NCBI GenBank assembly: GCA_024500155.1
Contig: CM044865.1
Location: 35,016,776 to 35,080,775, forward strand
DNA: 64,000 bases
Reading direction: 5' to 3'
From: Chenopodium formosanum
Taxonomy: Eukaryota; Streptophyta; Magnoliopsida; Caryophyllales; Amaranthaceae
A program made the translations under genes and the position numbers. Shown here piece after piece: positions 35,499-46,619 of the stretch. A model generated the notes under the pieces. The model saw only the letters and a program-made list of their open reading frames with translations. It made no database searches and had not been told where the DNA came from. Position 1 is the stretch's first letter. Every line of letters begins with the position of its first letter.

Positions 35499-38266
35499 TG
35501 GCCAGGACCAAAAGAACAGCAAGGCAGTGTAGCTCCGATGGAGTTTTCTACCATTCGGACGGGTCGACTGTTTATTCAGACGGCTCAATAAGAGTGCCTC
35601 AAAGCGAGCTGTCGGAACACCCTGACAGCCCTTCCTATCTTCCTCCAACCCCCCCTTATTACCATTCGCCCACATCTAGTGGAACTCCCAGTGATGGAAT
35701 TCTGAGGGAGGCGGATGAAGAATATCAACCCGGGCCTTCTAGACAGGCACCGGAAGAGAGTCTAGGGGAGGACCCCGCTGGCACCAGTCGGCGGTCCCCT
35801 AGCTCTGATGAGAGCTCTGATGACGAGTCGGCCTCGTCATCTTCTTCAGAGAATGCCTCCGTAGCTTCAGAGGAGGCTAGATCAAACATAGATTCTGCCA
35901 GAGAGTCCCTGGCAGTGGATAGGGGGGAAAGCTGGGCCGAGCCGAGTGCTTCCAGGCGCTTGGAAAGAGCCCCCTACTATCAGCATGTTCCGCCAGGCAG
36001 GCGGAGTGCCATGGCATCCGGCCTTGCCAATTTTAGGCGCAAGGTCGTCCTAGGCTATGGCTACACTTTGTCGGTCCCTAACGAGGGCGACACCATAACC
36101 TGGCCGAGCCTGGCCAGCTATCAAGACAAGGCATTCGGCTGCTATGAAGCGGCCTTCCAGGCTGGGCTCCGCTTCCCTCTCCATCCGGCCGTGGAGAGGA
36201 TCTTGGACGGATACCAACTGGGTATCTGGCAACTTGTACCCAACTCCTGGATCAATATTCTGGGGTACGTTGCCGCCTGTGAGATGCTGCAGGTGGAGGC
36301 GAGCTTTGAAGCGTTCGCCCACATGCACTATCTGAGCAGGGCGCCTGCTAGGGGCGGTGAAGGCTGGTACACCTTAACCACTTGCAAGGGGTACATGATG
36401 GCTGTTGGCAAAGAGAACAAGTGGAAAGACTGGAGGACTAAGTTTTATATAGTCAAGTCTGCCGACAGCCGCCTGAACCAAAAGTATAACAGGTGGAATA
36501 AGGATCCACCTCTCCTAGCAGGCAGGAGCGCATTGCCGCCTATTCCTAAGCAGGCAAAGGAGGAGATCATGGACGCGGGTTTGTTTACCGTGTCCGTGTG
36601 GACGAATGATGAGGGGGACAAGGAGGTCACCCCTCAATGCTATCTCCCTTTGTACAAATGGTTTGAAGAAGGGACATTCTTAGCCGCCTGTGGGCTAAGT
36701 TCTGAGATGCCGAGAGGTAGCCGGCCGTCTGTTTTATATGCAATTACTTCTGCTTATCAGTACTTGTTTAATGATGCTAATCACTTGTTTATTTTTGCAG
36801 ATAAAGCAATGGAAAAGCTCTCGGCCACAAAGAAGCCGGCTGTATCTGCTGCTCGATATAGGTCGAATGTTTTAAACAGGGCAGAAGCAACCACCCACTC
36901 CAAAGTGGACGAACAGAAAACTGGCGGCACCTCCAAGGTAGAAAATTGTTATACTGTCATTTCTGACCAATATTAGATTTGCCCGAATGATTTCTAACTT
37001 GCGTTTTATCTCGTGTGAATGTAGGGTACGCCTTCCAAATCTCCTTCAAAACCATCCGACCCTAAAGTCCAAAAGACAAGGGCGGGTGATGTGAGCGCAT
37101 CCGGCAAGGGCGGCCGGAAGCACGTTGCTCATAAGCCCCAGAAGGGCCCAGACGCCTCTTCTCTCAATGCTGAAAAGGAGATCAGCAAACCGGATGCCCA
37201 GAGGGCATCGAAGGGTGGCTTTAAGCAACCCACCACTGCTGTCGGCTCAGCAGGAGAGAAGAGGAGCCTGGGGAGAGAGGAGGAACAGAAGGATGACGGT
37301 AAAATCCATCCGCCCCTATTGTTCTTTCATTTGGGTATACTTGAGTTATTTTTCTTACTTTCTCTCCTTCTCAGTTCCTGTGCAGAGGCCGACTGTGGTT
37401 CAGATGGCCAAGTCCATGCTTAGGGCAGTTGATCCTGACGACAAGGCGTCTGTCAGAGGAGTCGGCACCCTTGACTTGGATGGCATCTTGGGGAACCTCT
37501 GCGAGGTATGAGTCTTGGCTCAAGCAATTTTTTAGCATTACTCCTTTTTCCGCCTGGTTTTAATCATTCGGTTCTTTTACAGGCCATGCTGCGCGTCCAA
37601 GGGCTCAGGCAACCCCTCAAGGAGAAATCCAAAGAGGTAACAGTCGCCAAAGCTCGGGCCGAGTCCGCCTTGGATCGAGCTCAATTTGATATTGCTCAGA
37701 ATGAGTATCTGACGCTTGATATGATGTATTCGCAGGCGGAGGCCAATATGCAAGTGAAGAAGGACCTGGACTCGGCCCGCCTGCGCATCACTTCCCTTAA
37801 GAAAGAGATTTCAACTCTTAAGGAGAAGCTCGAGCCTCTTCAAGATGCCAAAGAAGAGGCCGAGAGAGCCAAGCAGAAGGTGGGCCGCCTGGAGCAGCGC
37901 CTCAGCAACCAGGAGCATCAGCTGAAGTCCAAGTTTGAGTCCGTGGCTGATCAAGAGAGAGAAGCTCTTGTTAAGCAAATGATGAGCGATTATGAAGCCA
38001 TCATGCGGGACACTTGGGCGTCTGTACAGCCGGACTTGGACTACCAGATTTGGAAATCCAAATTTGACGAAGCCAGCAAAGCATTCGACGCTCGCCTTAT
38101 TGAAGAGGCTGAGAATGCTGAGGCCGAGGAAAGTTCTAGGTCCGACTCTTCTGGGGAGTCGTCCTTGGGCAGCGAGGAGGATGATCAGGCGGAGGAGCCA
38201 GAGAAAAAGGAGGAAGAGCAGCCGAAGGGTGACAAGCCGGCTGCCACCGAAGAGGCTCTCCCTTGA
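35499..38266 (+). CDS. Antisense gene of element A: putative gypsy-type transposon domain plus coiled coil
   Basis: Exons 35499-36716, 36801-36937, 37025-37298, 37375-37505 and 37583-38266 are all joined by GT-AG introns in matching phase, with no stop. A start at 35342 in the same frame is possible, but the leader intron suggested by the donor at 35288 removes it. The N terminus is basic (MARTKRTARQ), then Ser/Glu-rich. The central segment FPLHPAVERILDGYQLG-W-LVPNSWINILGYVAACE (broken here for length) is the hallmark of the Pfam family named putative gypsy type transposon. The last exon encodes a long coiled coil (37620-38060) and an acidic tail. The gene lies opposite to pol, between integrase and the 3' LTR, and introns in this orientation are not spliced out of the genomic RNA. 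The role in the life cycle is unknown. Confidence 0.8.
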
Positions 38267-39597
38267 TCGCTTAAGCTTTTATGCTTATCTGCGGCCGAAT
38301 GGCCATGTACTTTTTCTTTTTCGGCCTGTGTGCCGAGTATTTGTATCTTTACCGACCGAGGGGTCGGGTAATTTGACAATTTTTCTGGCTTTGCCAGATA
38401 ACAATCTTAACCAATCGTCTGGTGACGATTGGTCTTTTTAATTTGAACCACTCGGCCATTTGGCTGAAGTTATCCATATTGTTGTTGTTCTTTGCATTTT
38501 GAATTTTTTATTTGCATGTTTTTGGCTAAGTATTATAACCTGTATACCATGCGAATGTTCTTGCCCCTGGACGGATGTCGGGTGGTTTCGGTTTATTGGA
38601 TTGATTGACTTAGAAATTTTTGATACTTAGAAGAGTATGCATGGTTTCTAAGTCAATCAATCACTATGGTGATTGCCCCACACCACGCGGCAGACGTCCA
38701 TCCAGAATTGGCAAACATAAGTGTTCATTCGGCCATTTGCTCGAACCAACTCAAATTTCCAACTTAGCTAATTTGCTAAGGGTAAACCTCCGCTTGTTCT
38801 GCCCCATAAGCAAAAAACAAGCGCCTCCGGCCATAAGCCTCTTTGAGATAAAATGCTAAGTTTGTAACTTAACCAATTTCCTTAAAAAATAATTGTCCGC
38901 CTGTCTTGCCCCATAGGCAAGGATCAGACGTCATCCGGCCAATAGCCTCAATAATTGCTAAGTAGTTAACTTCTAAAAAATATTCCGCCTGTTTTGCCCC
39001 TGAGCAATAACAGGCGCATCCGGCTTTATGCCTCAATTAGCCTCTACTCATGAAATAGTGACGACTGCGTTAAACAGAAAATTCAGGTCTTTTAGATTTC
39101 ACTTTCGATTAAAACAAACGACTGCGAATGCTGTCTTAGTATTCGGTAGGGCCGCTTGATATATTCGTAGAGCAATGTGCCACCCAAATGGGAGATGCTT
39201 CTCCTCGACGAATTCGCCCAAATGGACGTCGCCGGTTATCTGACTCATGTTGGAGCAGACGGTTATGCTCATGTTGGAGCAGACTGTGACCATTCGGTCT
39301 CTTTTGTTTATTAACATCCGGCCATGGGCCTCATTATGATTTTATCTGGCCTTAGGCCTCTTAAATGATCAAGTAAATTTTCATCAAGTGTTGGTGTAAA
39401 CTTGATGAATTTCGTAGGGACGACTGTTCTAAAACAATCGGCTCCTTCAGAGGGATTGGGGCGTCTGCTGTTGGGACAGACGCTTTCCAAACATATTGGC
39501 CGTCTGCATTTGGTACAGGCGGCACCTAAAGAAAAAAGATAAATTGGGAAATGAATAATACATGAGATTTACAAAATTGAGGTCTTTTCATTCGTAC
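38267..39597. repeat. Spacer of element A with degenerate tandem repeats
   Basis: Three units of about 110 bp at 38775-39045 share TCCGCCTGT-TTGCCCC-GCAA-ACAGGCG-CATCCGGC-GCCTCAA. A TAACTTAGAAA region (38600-38660) contains an inverted pair of GACTTAGAAA/TTTCTAAGTC. A tandem CTCATGTTGGAGCAGAC duplication lies at 39243-39285. No gene is supported. Many CGGCC-rich motifs are shared with the flanking coding DNA. Confidence 0.7.
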
Positions 39598-42500
39598 TTA
39601 GAAGTAATACTTTTTCAAGTTGTCTACATTCCAAGTTCTGGGCAGCTGCCTGCCGTCTAGTTCTTCCAGGCGGTAGGTGCCGTCTCTTATCTCCTCATAA
39701 ATACGGTAGGGGCCTTCCCAATTTGGGGTTAGCTTTCCCTGTTCATTCGCCCTACCGACTGCCTCCATTTTCCGTAGCACAAAGTCCCCCACTTTGAGAG
39801 GACGCTTGTGTACTCTTTTGTTATAAGCCCGAGTCATTCTCAGACGGTATATCTCATGACGCAAGGCAGCATTGCCCCTGCGTTCTGGAAGTGAGTCCAA
39901 TGCTAGGCGCATGGCCTCCCAATTTGCCTCTTCATCATACAACATGATTCGAAGGGTAGGTTCATAGTGCTCAATGGGCAGGACAGCTTCTGCACCATAC
40001 ACCATCAGAAATGGGGTTTCTCCCGTTGCCCCTTTAGCAGTCGTTCTGATGGACCAAAGGACGTGCGGTAATTCATCCGCCCAGAGGCCACCAGCCCGCT
40101 CAATCTTCTTTTTAATTCCGTCTGAGATTAACTTGTTGAAGGCTTCGACCTGGCCGTTTGCTTGTGGCCGGCCGACTGATGCGAAGAAGCTTGAGACCCC
40201 CTGGTCTCCCAGCCAAGTCTTGAGTTGAGGCGTCTCAAATTGAGGACCATTGTCAAAAACCATAGACATGGGCACCCCAAAACGAGTGATTATGTTCCTC
40301 CAGATAAAGGAAATGACGTCTTTAGTCTTGATGTTTTTGACTGCCTCAGCCTCTACCCACTTAGTAAAGTAATCCACAGCTACCAATATATAGCGCTTGC
40401 CGCCTGGTGCAGTTGTATATGGCCCCAGAATGTCCATGCCCCACTTGGCAAAGGGTATTGGGCTGTGGATGGCCGTCAGGTCTGTAGCCGGACGATGGAT
40501 GAGCTTGCCAAACTTTTGGCACTTGTCACATTTTTTCACCATTTCCATGGCATCCGACTCCAGAGTCGGCCAAAAGTAAAGCCGCCTGGCCTTGGCCGCG
40601 AGGGATCGGCCGCCTATATGGGAGGCGCAGAATCCCGAATGTAACTCTTCGAGAACTTCCTTTCCCTTTTCAGGGGTAACACACTTCAACAGGGGTTTCA
40701 AGAAGCCAGCCCTGAAGAGCTCTCCTTGTCGTAACTCGAAGTTAGCTGCTCGTTTTTTTAGAACAGCCGCCTCCCGTGGTGAATCAGGGAGCGTGCCGTC
40801 TGCAAGATAGGTCCGGATGCTGTCCATCCAGGTTGAGCTTCGGTCAAGAATTCCAATGGGGTCTTCCCCTGATATACTTCTTTTTTCCATGACCTCCCAG
40901 AAGACTGACCGAGGCGTTTCACAGGAGGCGGATGATGCCAATTTGGACAGAGCATCCGCCTGATTGTTTGAAGACCTGGGCACCTGAGTTAGATGAAATT
41001 CTTCAAGTGACCCAACTTCACTCTTGACCGCCTGCAAATACTTTATCATGGCCGGATGAGTAGCCTCGTACGTTCCATTAACCTGAAGTACGACCAGTTG
41101 AGAATCAGAGCAGGCGGATACCTTCTTCGCTCCTGCCGCCTTGCAATACCGGATGCCGGCCAGCAGGGCCTCATACTCGGCCTCATTATTAGAGACCTGA
41201 AATTTGAACCGTAGTGCGTATTCGAACTTATCTCCTTCAGGAGATTGACAGATAATCCCCGCACCACAGCCGTTCACAATGGAGCTTCCATCCACATATA
41301 CTTTCCAGACCTGGTCCGTATTGTCCGGAACAACCGGCCTTGTCATTTCAACAATAAAGTCAGCGAATGCTTGTCCCTTTATTGCCTTCCTTGATTCATA
41401 AGAGATTTCTAATCCTTGTATTTCGATTTCCCATTTGAGCATTCGTCCAGAAGACTCCAAGGTTGTGAGTGGCCGTTTGATCGGTTGGTCAGTATAGACC
41501 TCTACCGCATGCGCCAAGAAGTAAGGTTTAAGCTTCTTGATGGCCATGTAAAGAGCAAGGCCGAATTTCTCAACCATGGGGTACCGAAGCTCCGCATTTC
41601 TTAAAACATGGCTTATGAAATACACCGGGAGCTGGATGCCGTCTCTTTCAGCTAAGAGGACAGCACTGAGGGCATGATCAGAGACAGCTAAGTACATGAA
41701 GAGCTTCTCTTTAGGCAAAGGGCTGACAAGCCTCGGCAAAGAGTGCAGATGAGTTTTTAGCCTTTGAAAGGCCGCTTCTGCATCATCCCCCCATTCAAAA
41801 TTTGTCTTCTTTTTGATTGCCTGGAAAAAGTAGAGGCACTTGTCGCCTGATCGACTGAGGAATCTCCCCAGGGCCGCCAGACAACCTGTTAGTTTTTGTA
41901 CTTCCTTCACAGTACGGGGCGATTGCATGTCGATTACCGCCTGTATTTTCTCAGGGTTGGCCTCTATTCCTCTTTGGTCAATCAAAAATCCGAGAAACTT
42001 CCCAGACTCAACACCAAAGACACACTTTTTTGGGTTCAGCATGACCTTGTGCCGCCTGAGTGTGGCGAATGTTTCTTGGAGATCAGCAAGGTGATCCGCC
42101 TGCTGTTTGGATTTGACTATCATATCATCAATGTACGCCTCTACATTCCTTCCGATTTGATTAATGAAGACCGTATTAATCATTCGTTGGAAGGTAGCAG
42201 GCGCATTCTTCAAACCAAACGGCATCACAGTATAACAGAACAACCCCTGATCAGTGACGAATGCCGTCTTTTCTTGATCTTTTTTCCACAGGGGGATCTG
42301 ATGGAAACCTGAATAGGCGTCCATGAAACTCATCAGGGCATGTCCGGCTGTTGAGTCGACCAGACTGTCGATCTTAGGAAGTGGATAACTATCCTTTGGA
42401 CATGCCTTGTTGAGGTCTGTGTAATCAACACACATCCGCCAAGTTCCATTCGGCTTTTTTACTAACACAACGTTAGCCACCCACTCAGGGAAGTTGCACG

Positions 42501-42846
42501 GCCGAATGAACTTGGCATCTAACAGCTTTTTTACTTCGGCAGCTGCCGCCTGACTTCTTTCTTCGCCGTGGTTTCTTTTCTTTTGCCGGATGGGCTTCTT
42601 TATAGGATCCACGGCGAGTTTGTGGACGGCGAGATCCGGGCTGATGCCTGGCATCTCCTCCACTTCAAAGGCAAAGATGTCTTTGAACTCCTTGAGTAGC
42701 TGGTGAAGGCTTTCACCCAGCTTTGCAAATGCAACCGTCCCCACCTTAACAGTCCGTTCTGGACAGCTGTCGTCCAGAGGGATGTCAATGTGCTCACCAG
42801 CAGGCTGGGGGCGGAGATCATCCGACCGTTCCCCGGTCAGTGATTG
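39598..42846 (-). CDS. Pol of element A: reverse transcriptase, two RNase H domains, integrase
   Basis: One open frame down from the TAG at 42847-42849; the first Met-like start (GTG 42744) is not needed if pol is made by readthrough. RT: VDYTDLNKACPKDSYPLP, FMDAYSGFHQI, MPFGLKNAPATFQR, YIDDMIVKS. The usual gypsy RNase H follows (AVLLAERDG, VYFISHVL, VYTDQPIKRPL). Then comes a second, archaeal-type RNase H (YVDGSSIVNGCGAG, NNEAEYEALLAGI, DSQLVV, NNQADALSKLA). The integrase has the HHCC finger (LHSGFCASHIGG, CDKCQ) and DDE core (GMDILGP, VFDNGPQF, GQVEAFNK). Two RNase H domains mark the Tat lineage of Ty3/gypsy. All catalytic motifs are intact, so this copy may supply a working polymerase and integrase. 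Confidence 0.92.
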   Translation of the reverse strand, partial: QSLTGERSDDLRPQPAGEHIDIPLDDSCPERTVKVGTVAFAKLGESLHQLLKEFKDIFAFEVEEMPGISPDLAVHKLAVDPIKKPIRQKKRNHGEERSQAAAAEVKKLLDAKFIRPCNFPEWVANVVLVKKPNGTWRMCVDYTDLNKACPKDSYPLPKIDSLVDSTAGHALMSFMDAYSGFHQIPLWKKDQEKTAFVTDQGLFCYTVMPFGLKNAPATFQRMINTVFINQIGRNVEAYIDDMIVKSKQQADHLADLQETFATLRRHKVMLNPKKCVFGVESGKFLGFLIDQRGIEANPEKIQAVIDMQSPRTVKEVQKLTGCLAALGRFLSRSGDKCLYFFQAIKKKTNFEWGDDAEAAFQRLKTHLHSLPRLVSPLPKEKLFMYLAVSDHALSAVLLAERDGIQLPVYFISHVLRNAELRYPMVEKFGLALYMAIKKLKPYFLAHAVEVYTDQPIKRPLTTLESSGRMLKWEIEIQGLEISYESRKAIKGQAFADFIVEMTRPVVPDNTDQVWKVYVDGSSIVNGCGAGIICQSPEGDKFEYALRFKFQVSNNEAEYEALLAGIRYCKAAGAKKVSACSDSQLVVLQVNGTYEATHPAMIKYLQAVKSEVGSLEEFHLTQVPRSSNNQADALSKLASSASCETPRSVFWEVMEKRSISGEDPIGILDRSSTWMDSIRTYLADGTLPDSPREAAVLKKRAANFELRQGELFRAGFLKPLLKCVTPEKGKEVLEELHSGFCASHIGGRSLAAKARRLYFWPTLESDAMEMVKKCDKCQKFGKLIHRPATDLTAIHSPIPFAKWGMDILGPYTTAPGGKRYILVAVDYFTKWVEAEAVKNIKTKDVISFIWRNIITRFGVPMSMVFDNGPQFETPQLKTWLGDQGVSSFFASVGRPQANGQVEAFNKLISDGIKKKIERAGGLWADELPHVLWSIRTTAKGATGETPFLMVYGAEAVLPIEHYEPTLRIMLYDEEANWEAMRLALDSLPERRGNAALRHEIYRLRMTRAYNKRVHKRPLKVGDFVLRKMEAVGRANEQGKLTPNWEGPYRIYEEIRDGTYRLEELDGRQLPRTWNVDNLKKYYF

Positions 42847-42849
42847 CTA
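42841..42849 (-). promoter_or_regulatory. Candidate stop-codon readthrough site between gag-protease and pol
   Basis: Minus-strand CAA TAG CAA TCA: the six bases after the stop fit CARYYA, the context known to direct UAG readthrough in tobamoviruses and reported for the soybean retroelement SIRE1. Gag-protease and pol are in the same frame on both sides, so readthrough alone would give Gag-Pol. Confidence 0.65.
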
Positions 42850-44001
42850 TTGCTTTTCTTTTTTGACCACCACCAGCTGATCAGTCTTTCTTTTCTTTCC
42901 GGCTGGTTGGGCCGACTGTTCTTCCTCGACATTGTCGAGGTCAATCATTTGCTTGCCTCGGCCGGATGCTGCGGCCGCAGGCTTGACGTCCGAGAGATAA
43001 CACTCTCGAGCCGTCTTTTGGTCCCCATTAAGGGAACCAACTGTTCCATCATCCTTCTCATACTTGAGTAGCATGAGAGCAGGGATGATGACGGCCTTAC
43101 ACTCATTAAGAGTGGGTCGGCCAAAGATGAGGTTGTAAGCCGTGAGCTCTTCAACCACTAAGAGACGGATGGTCATGTGTCGACCGTCTCCCCTGCTTCC
43201 CAGGCGGACAGGTAGGTCGATTCGTCCGACTGGGTGCACAAGTCCTCCTCCAAACCCAACTAAGGTGTGGGTGACCTCTATCATGCTATCCGGTTTGTAC
43301 TTGAGATTGGACAAGCATTTGAGGCTGATGAGGTCAGAGGAACTTCCTGTGTCTATTAGAATTCGGCCAACTAGCTGGTTGGCGACTTTACACTCAATGA
43401 CAACAGGGTCATCATGCGGCCGACGGACTTTGCCTCTGTCCTGTTCGGTGATGACAACTTTAGGGAAGGTGGATGTGCTAGCTGTATCCCCCTCCTCAAC
43501 AGAATTAACCATCTTTCTCAGATGGTCCTTGGTGCCCCGAATGGTCGGGCCACCACCGGCAAATCCGCCTGCTATGGTATACACCGGGTCTTCATCAGTT
43601 TCGGCACTCATAGCAGGCTGGGGAGTCTTCTTCTTGGACTGCCCCGGGTTTGCTTTTGAAGTCACTTTGGACTTCACATAGGACTTCAGCTGTCCTTTGT
43701 CGGCCAGACGGTCGAGCTCCCGCTTGAGACTAAAACAGTCATTCGTGTCATGGCCAACATCCTCATGGAAAAGGCAATGCTTGTTCTTGTTTCGATTTTC
43801 AACGGAACCTTTCATAGCAGTCGGCTTTTCAAGAGTTAGCCGATCCTTAATTTCCAAAAGGATGGAGCAGCAGTCCTTGTGGAATTCGTACCTTGGAACG
43901 TACGGTTTCCACTCTTTTTTCTTCTTCTGGGCCGGTTGATCAGAGTTATCAATGGCCCAGACTTGCTTTTTCTTCTTGCTCTCTTCTGGCTTAGGAGCTA
44001 G
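42847..44001 (-). CDS. Gag C-terminal part and aspartic protease of element A
   Basis: Same frame as gag before it and pol after it. A rearranged zinc-knuckle-like motif (CLFHEDVGHDTNDC, near 43760) is followed by an aspartic protease with LIDTGSSSDLIS near 43355 and a Lys-rich tail ending KKEKQ. The terminal TAG (42847-42849) is followed by CAATCA. The protease processes the Gag-Pol polyprotein in retroelements. The frame opens after the TAG at 44002-44004. Confidence 0.85.
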   Translation of the reverse strand, partial: LAPKPEESKKKKQVWAIDNSDQPAQKKKKEWKPYVPRYEFHKDCCSILLEIKDRLTLEKPTAMKGSVENRNKNKHCLFHEDVGHDTNDCFSLKRELDRLADKGQLKSYVKSKVTSKANPGQSKKKTPQPAMSAETDEDPVYTIAGGFAGGGPTIRGTKDHLRKMVNSVEEGDTASTSTFPKVVITEQDRGKVRRPHDDPVVIECKVANQLVGRILIDTGSSSDLISLKCLSNLKYKPDSMIEVTHTLVGFGGGLVHPVGRIDLPVRLGSRGDGRHMTIRLLVVEELTAYNLIFGRPTLNECKAVIIPALMLLKYEKDDGTVGSLNGDQKTARECYLSDVKPAAAASGRGKQMIDLDNVEEEQSAQPAGKKRKTDQLVVVKKEKQ

Positions 44002-45450
44002 CTAAGCAGGCTGAGTCTCTTTCTGCCGGTCGGACTTCTTATGGTCCGACTGCTTATTGGAGGAGCAGAGTTCGGTCGCCTGTATGTAGGCTTCCGCCTC
44101 TCGCAAGGCTCCTTGCAGAGTAAAGATTTGTTTGCGGACGAGTTCGTACTTAAAAGTACACCCGTCCTTCAGACCCTTAAAGAAGTCTGTGAAGGCGACC
44201 TCATCAGACAGCCCATGAATCTGGATTCGGACCAGATTGAACCGCCTGACATAGGATCGCAGACCTTCTCTATCTCCCTGCTGTACATTGCCCAAGTCAA
44301 GACTTGTCTTTTTGGCAGGGATGTTCATAGAGAAGTTTGATGCAAACAAGAACGCAAGCGTCTTGAAGCTATTTATGCAGCCAGCCGGCAGGTTGCCAAA
44401 CCACTGCTGGGCTATGCCCTTCAGGGTGGCTGGAAAGCAACGACATCATGCGGCATCATCCAACCCCTGTAAATACATGAGGTGGGTGTATGCTAGCAGG
44501 TGGTCTTCTGGGTTGGAGGTCCCATCATAGGCCCCAACCATAACGTTTTTAACTTTGGCCGGCTGTACGGCTTCAGTTATTTCCCTGGAGAAAGCAGTGG
44601 GTTGATCTCCAAGGTGTTGCAGCCTAAGCTGCCAGTCCATCGGCTGATAACCGTATGCCGCCTGTCCTCCATAGAGGGTAGGTTGCATGTAAGGTACAAC
44701 TGGCGCCTGGTACAATGGCTGTGCCATGTACTGGGCGGACTGAATCACATGTGGCCCAGACTGAACCCTCTGGCTGCTTGCTGGGGTCTCATGCACAGAC
44801 TGGGAACATCTCACAGAGGTATTCCGAAAGTTATCATGATAAGTCGACGTTGAAGCCGACTCTGATTGCTGAGTTCTCCTCTCCTCAATGTATTGCCGAG
44901 CATCAGAGAACGTTTTCTTGCTACCATCCGGCTGTATGTGCCGGATGGGTTTTCTTGCACCTATTTCTGGGAAACGGAGCCGATTAAGGTCAAACTGGGG
45001 CCTGGCCTTCTCCTTAGGAGCAGGATGAGGAGTCGGCTGACGGTCCCTGACCGACTTCTGTTTGCCAGCTTGGGCTGGCTTCTTGGCCGACTGCTCCTTT
45101 CTAGGAGTAGGCGACTTCTTTGAGGCGAGATGCTTGATTTCACCCCTGAGGCTGCTCAGGAGTGACATTAGTTCATCCCGAGTGACGGGAGCTGATCCTG
45201 CCGCCTGGGAAGGATCAACTGGCCGCCCCGAGGGCTTCTTTGGCTGACCAGCAGTTTTGCTTGGTCCTGCCTGAACATGGGAACGCTCTCGCCGTTCCTT
45301 ACTGCGGATGCGTTTAGAGATGAGGGATCCATTTGGATCCACATAGGTTTCGACATCAGCGTCGTCACCTGAGTCATGGTCCGTTTGGACCAGTACATCA
45401 TTTGGAGGCCGAATGGTCTCTGGATTAGGTACAAGCTCTTGTGAAGCCAT
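44002..45450 (-). pseudogene. Gag of element A with two nonsense codons
   Basis: The ATG at 45450 follows the primer site by about 15 bp. The N-terminal half is basic and disordered (KRIRSKERRERS, KKSPTPRKEQSAKK), then a retrotransposon gag domain spans the stop: AYDGTSNPEDHLLAYTHLM before it, PATLKGIAQQWFGNLP after it. TGA at 44446-44448 stands where Trp is expected. A second stop, TAG, lies at 44002-44004 and is not followed by CARYYA. The frame is otherwise continuous to 42847. As it stands, no full Gag is made, so this copy would need Gag from elsewhere. Confidence 0.8.
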
Positions 45451-45463
45451 TTCAGAGGTACTC

Positions 45464-45483
45464 TCCCCACAGACGGCGCCAAA
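45464..45483 (-). promoter_or_regulatory. Primer binding site of element A
   Basis: Directly after the 5' LTR on the minus strand: TTTGGCGCCGTCTGTGGGGA, a form common in plant Tat/gypsy elements. I do not name the tRNA. Confidence 0.7.
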
Positions 45484-46129
45484 TGTTTCGGGGGTTTTTG
45501 TCCCTCGGGAGAGTTACAACACTGAAACTGGATTCAACTGAGGATGCCTGTACCTGCAAAGCAAACGGACCGCCGAATGGTCGGTGGTCCGCCTCCGAAG
45601 ATTAAGTCAGTAAATATTCGAAGATGAAATGTGCGGAAGTAAAGTTATCTGCTTGGATTCCAAGCTCAGGTAAAGTGCTGTGTGTTCCTTGAAAACGACA
45701 GCTCTGTGGTAAGTGACGTATTGTCTCGTGTTGTGTGTCAAGAATTCTCTCTTTTTTTTTTGTCTCTTCTGTCATAAATGACGTAACGTCCCTATTTATG
45801 GGGAAAAGTGCGCCCTCCTAGGATCTGATGACCTAGGAGTTTGGCCACGCCGTTTTGCAGCGCCTCGGGATTTGGGCTTTAGAAGGCCGCCATCCCAGGG
45901 CTAATACCTGAGTGACACGTGTCATTGTGCCCAAAAGGATTCTGAAGCACCTTTTGGGTGACACGTGTCGCCGACTGAATGGTCCCTGCTAGACCTTCAG
46001 TCCACGTAGGACGGAGAAAAGTCCACCCTCCACGTGTCATCACTCCATAGGTCCAAATGGCACCTATATGGAGGACACGTGGCACTTTCTGGTTGGGCCA
46101 CCTGGCCGGGTATAAAAATACCCAAATCA
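45484..46129 (-). repeat. 5' LTR of element A
   Basis: 646 bp, intact, uninterrupted copy of the LTR with four CACGTG cores and CCATAAATAGGG (about 45786-45800, minus strand). Confidence 0.93.
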
Positions 46130-46472
46130 AACTCCATAAGGTCTTGAACCAAATAAGGGTTCGGGGATGAAGGTACAAATCCAACCTAAACGATATTGAA
46201 CCTGCCCTAATAATAGACCTCTACTTTATTCTGATCGTATTCATGTGCGCTTTCTGACTAACATGCAATCAATAAGTTTAACCCTAAACCTGTTTATCTA
46301 TGTTGGTTGAATATAATGCACAAATAAATCTATTATTGGTGATCACTTGAATTATAATCAAATTAACCCTAACAAGATTATTAATTATCTTATTAAGCGT
46401 GATTACAAGTACAAATTTCCCTTTAAACATGCATAAAAGGTGTGATCAAGCAATAACAATATATCAAGCAAC

Positions 46473-46519
<47 letters not shown>

Positions 46520-46619
46520 CTTATAATCATAACAATCATAATTAAAAATAATCATCATTATAACAATTATAATCATAAAATCATAAAGTATAATCATAAT
46601 AATGATCAAAACAATAATC

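Larger units (their letters stand above)
26098..46129 (-). mobile_element. Element A: Tat-type Ty3/gypsy retrotransposon with antisense gene
   Basis: Both LTRs read TGTTTCGGGGG...CCCAAATCA on the plus strand and are flanked by the 5-bp duplication AACTC (26093-26097 and 46130-46134). Without the inserted element B it is about 11.8 kb. On the minus strand: LTR, primer site, gag, protease, TAG, RT-RNase H-integrase, tandem repeats, antisense gene, polypurine tract (GAGGGGCAAA before 34994) and LTR. The two LTRs differ by about three substitutions and one T-run change in 646 bp, so the insertion is young. Gag has two nonsense codons; pol and the antisense gene are open. Confidence 0.9.

Noticed and set aside
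44002..44448. Readthrough at the two stops inside gag of element A
   Set aside because: Neither TGA 44446 nor TAG 44002 is followed by CARYYA, and the first stands at a Trp position of the gag domain, so they look like mutations.
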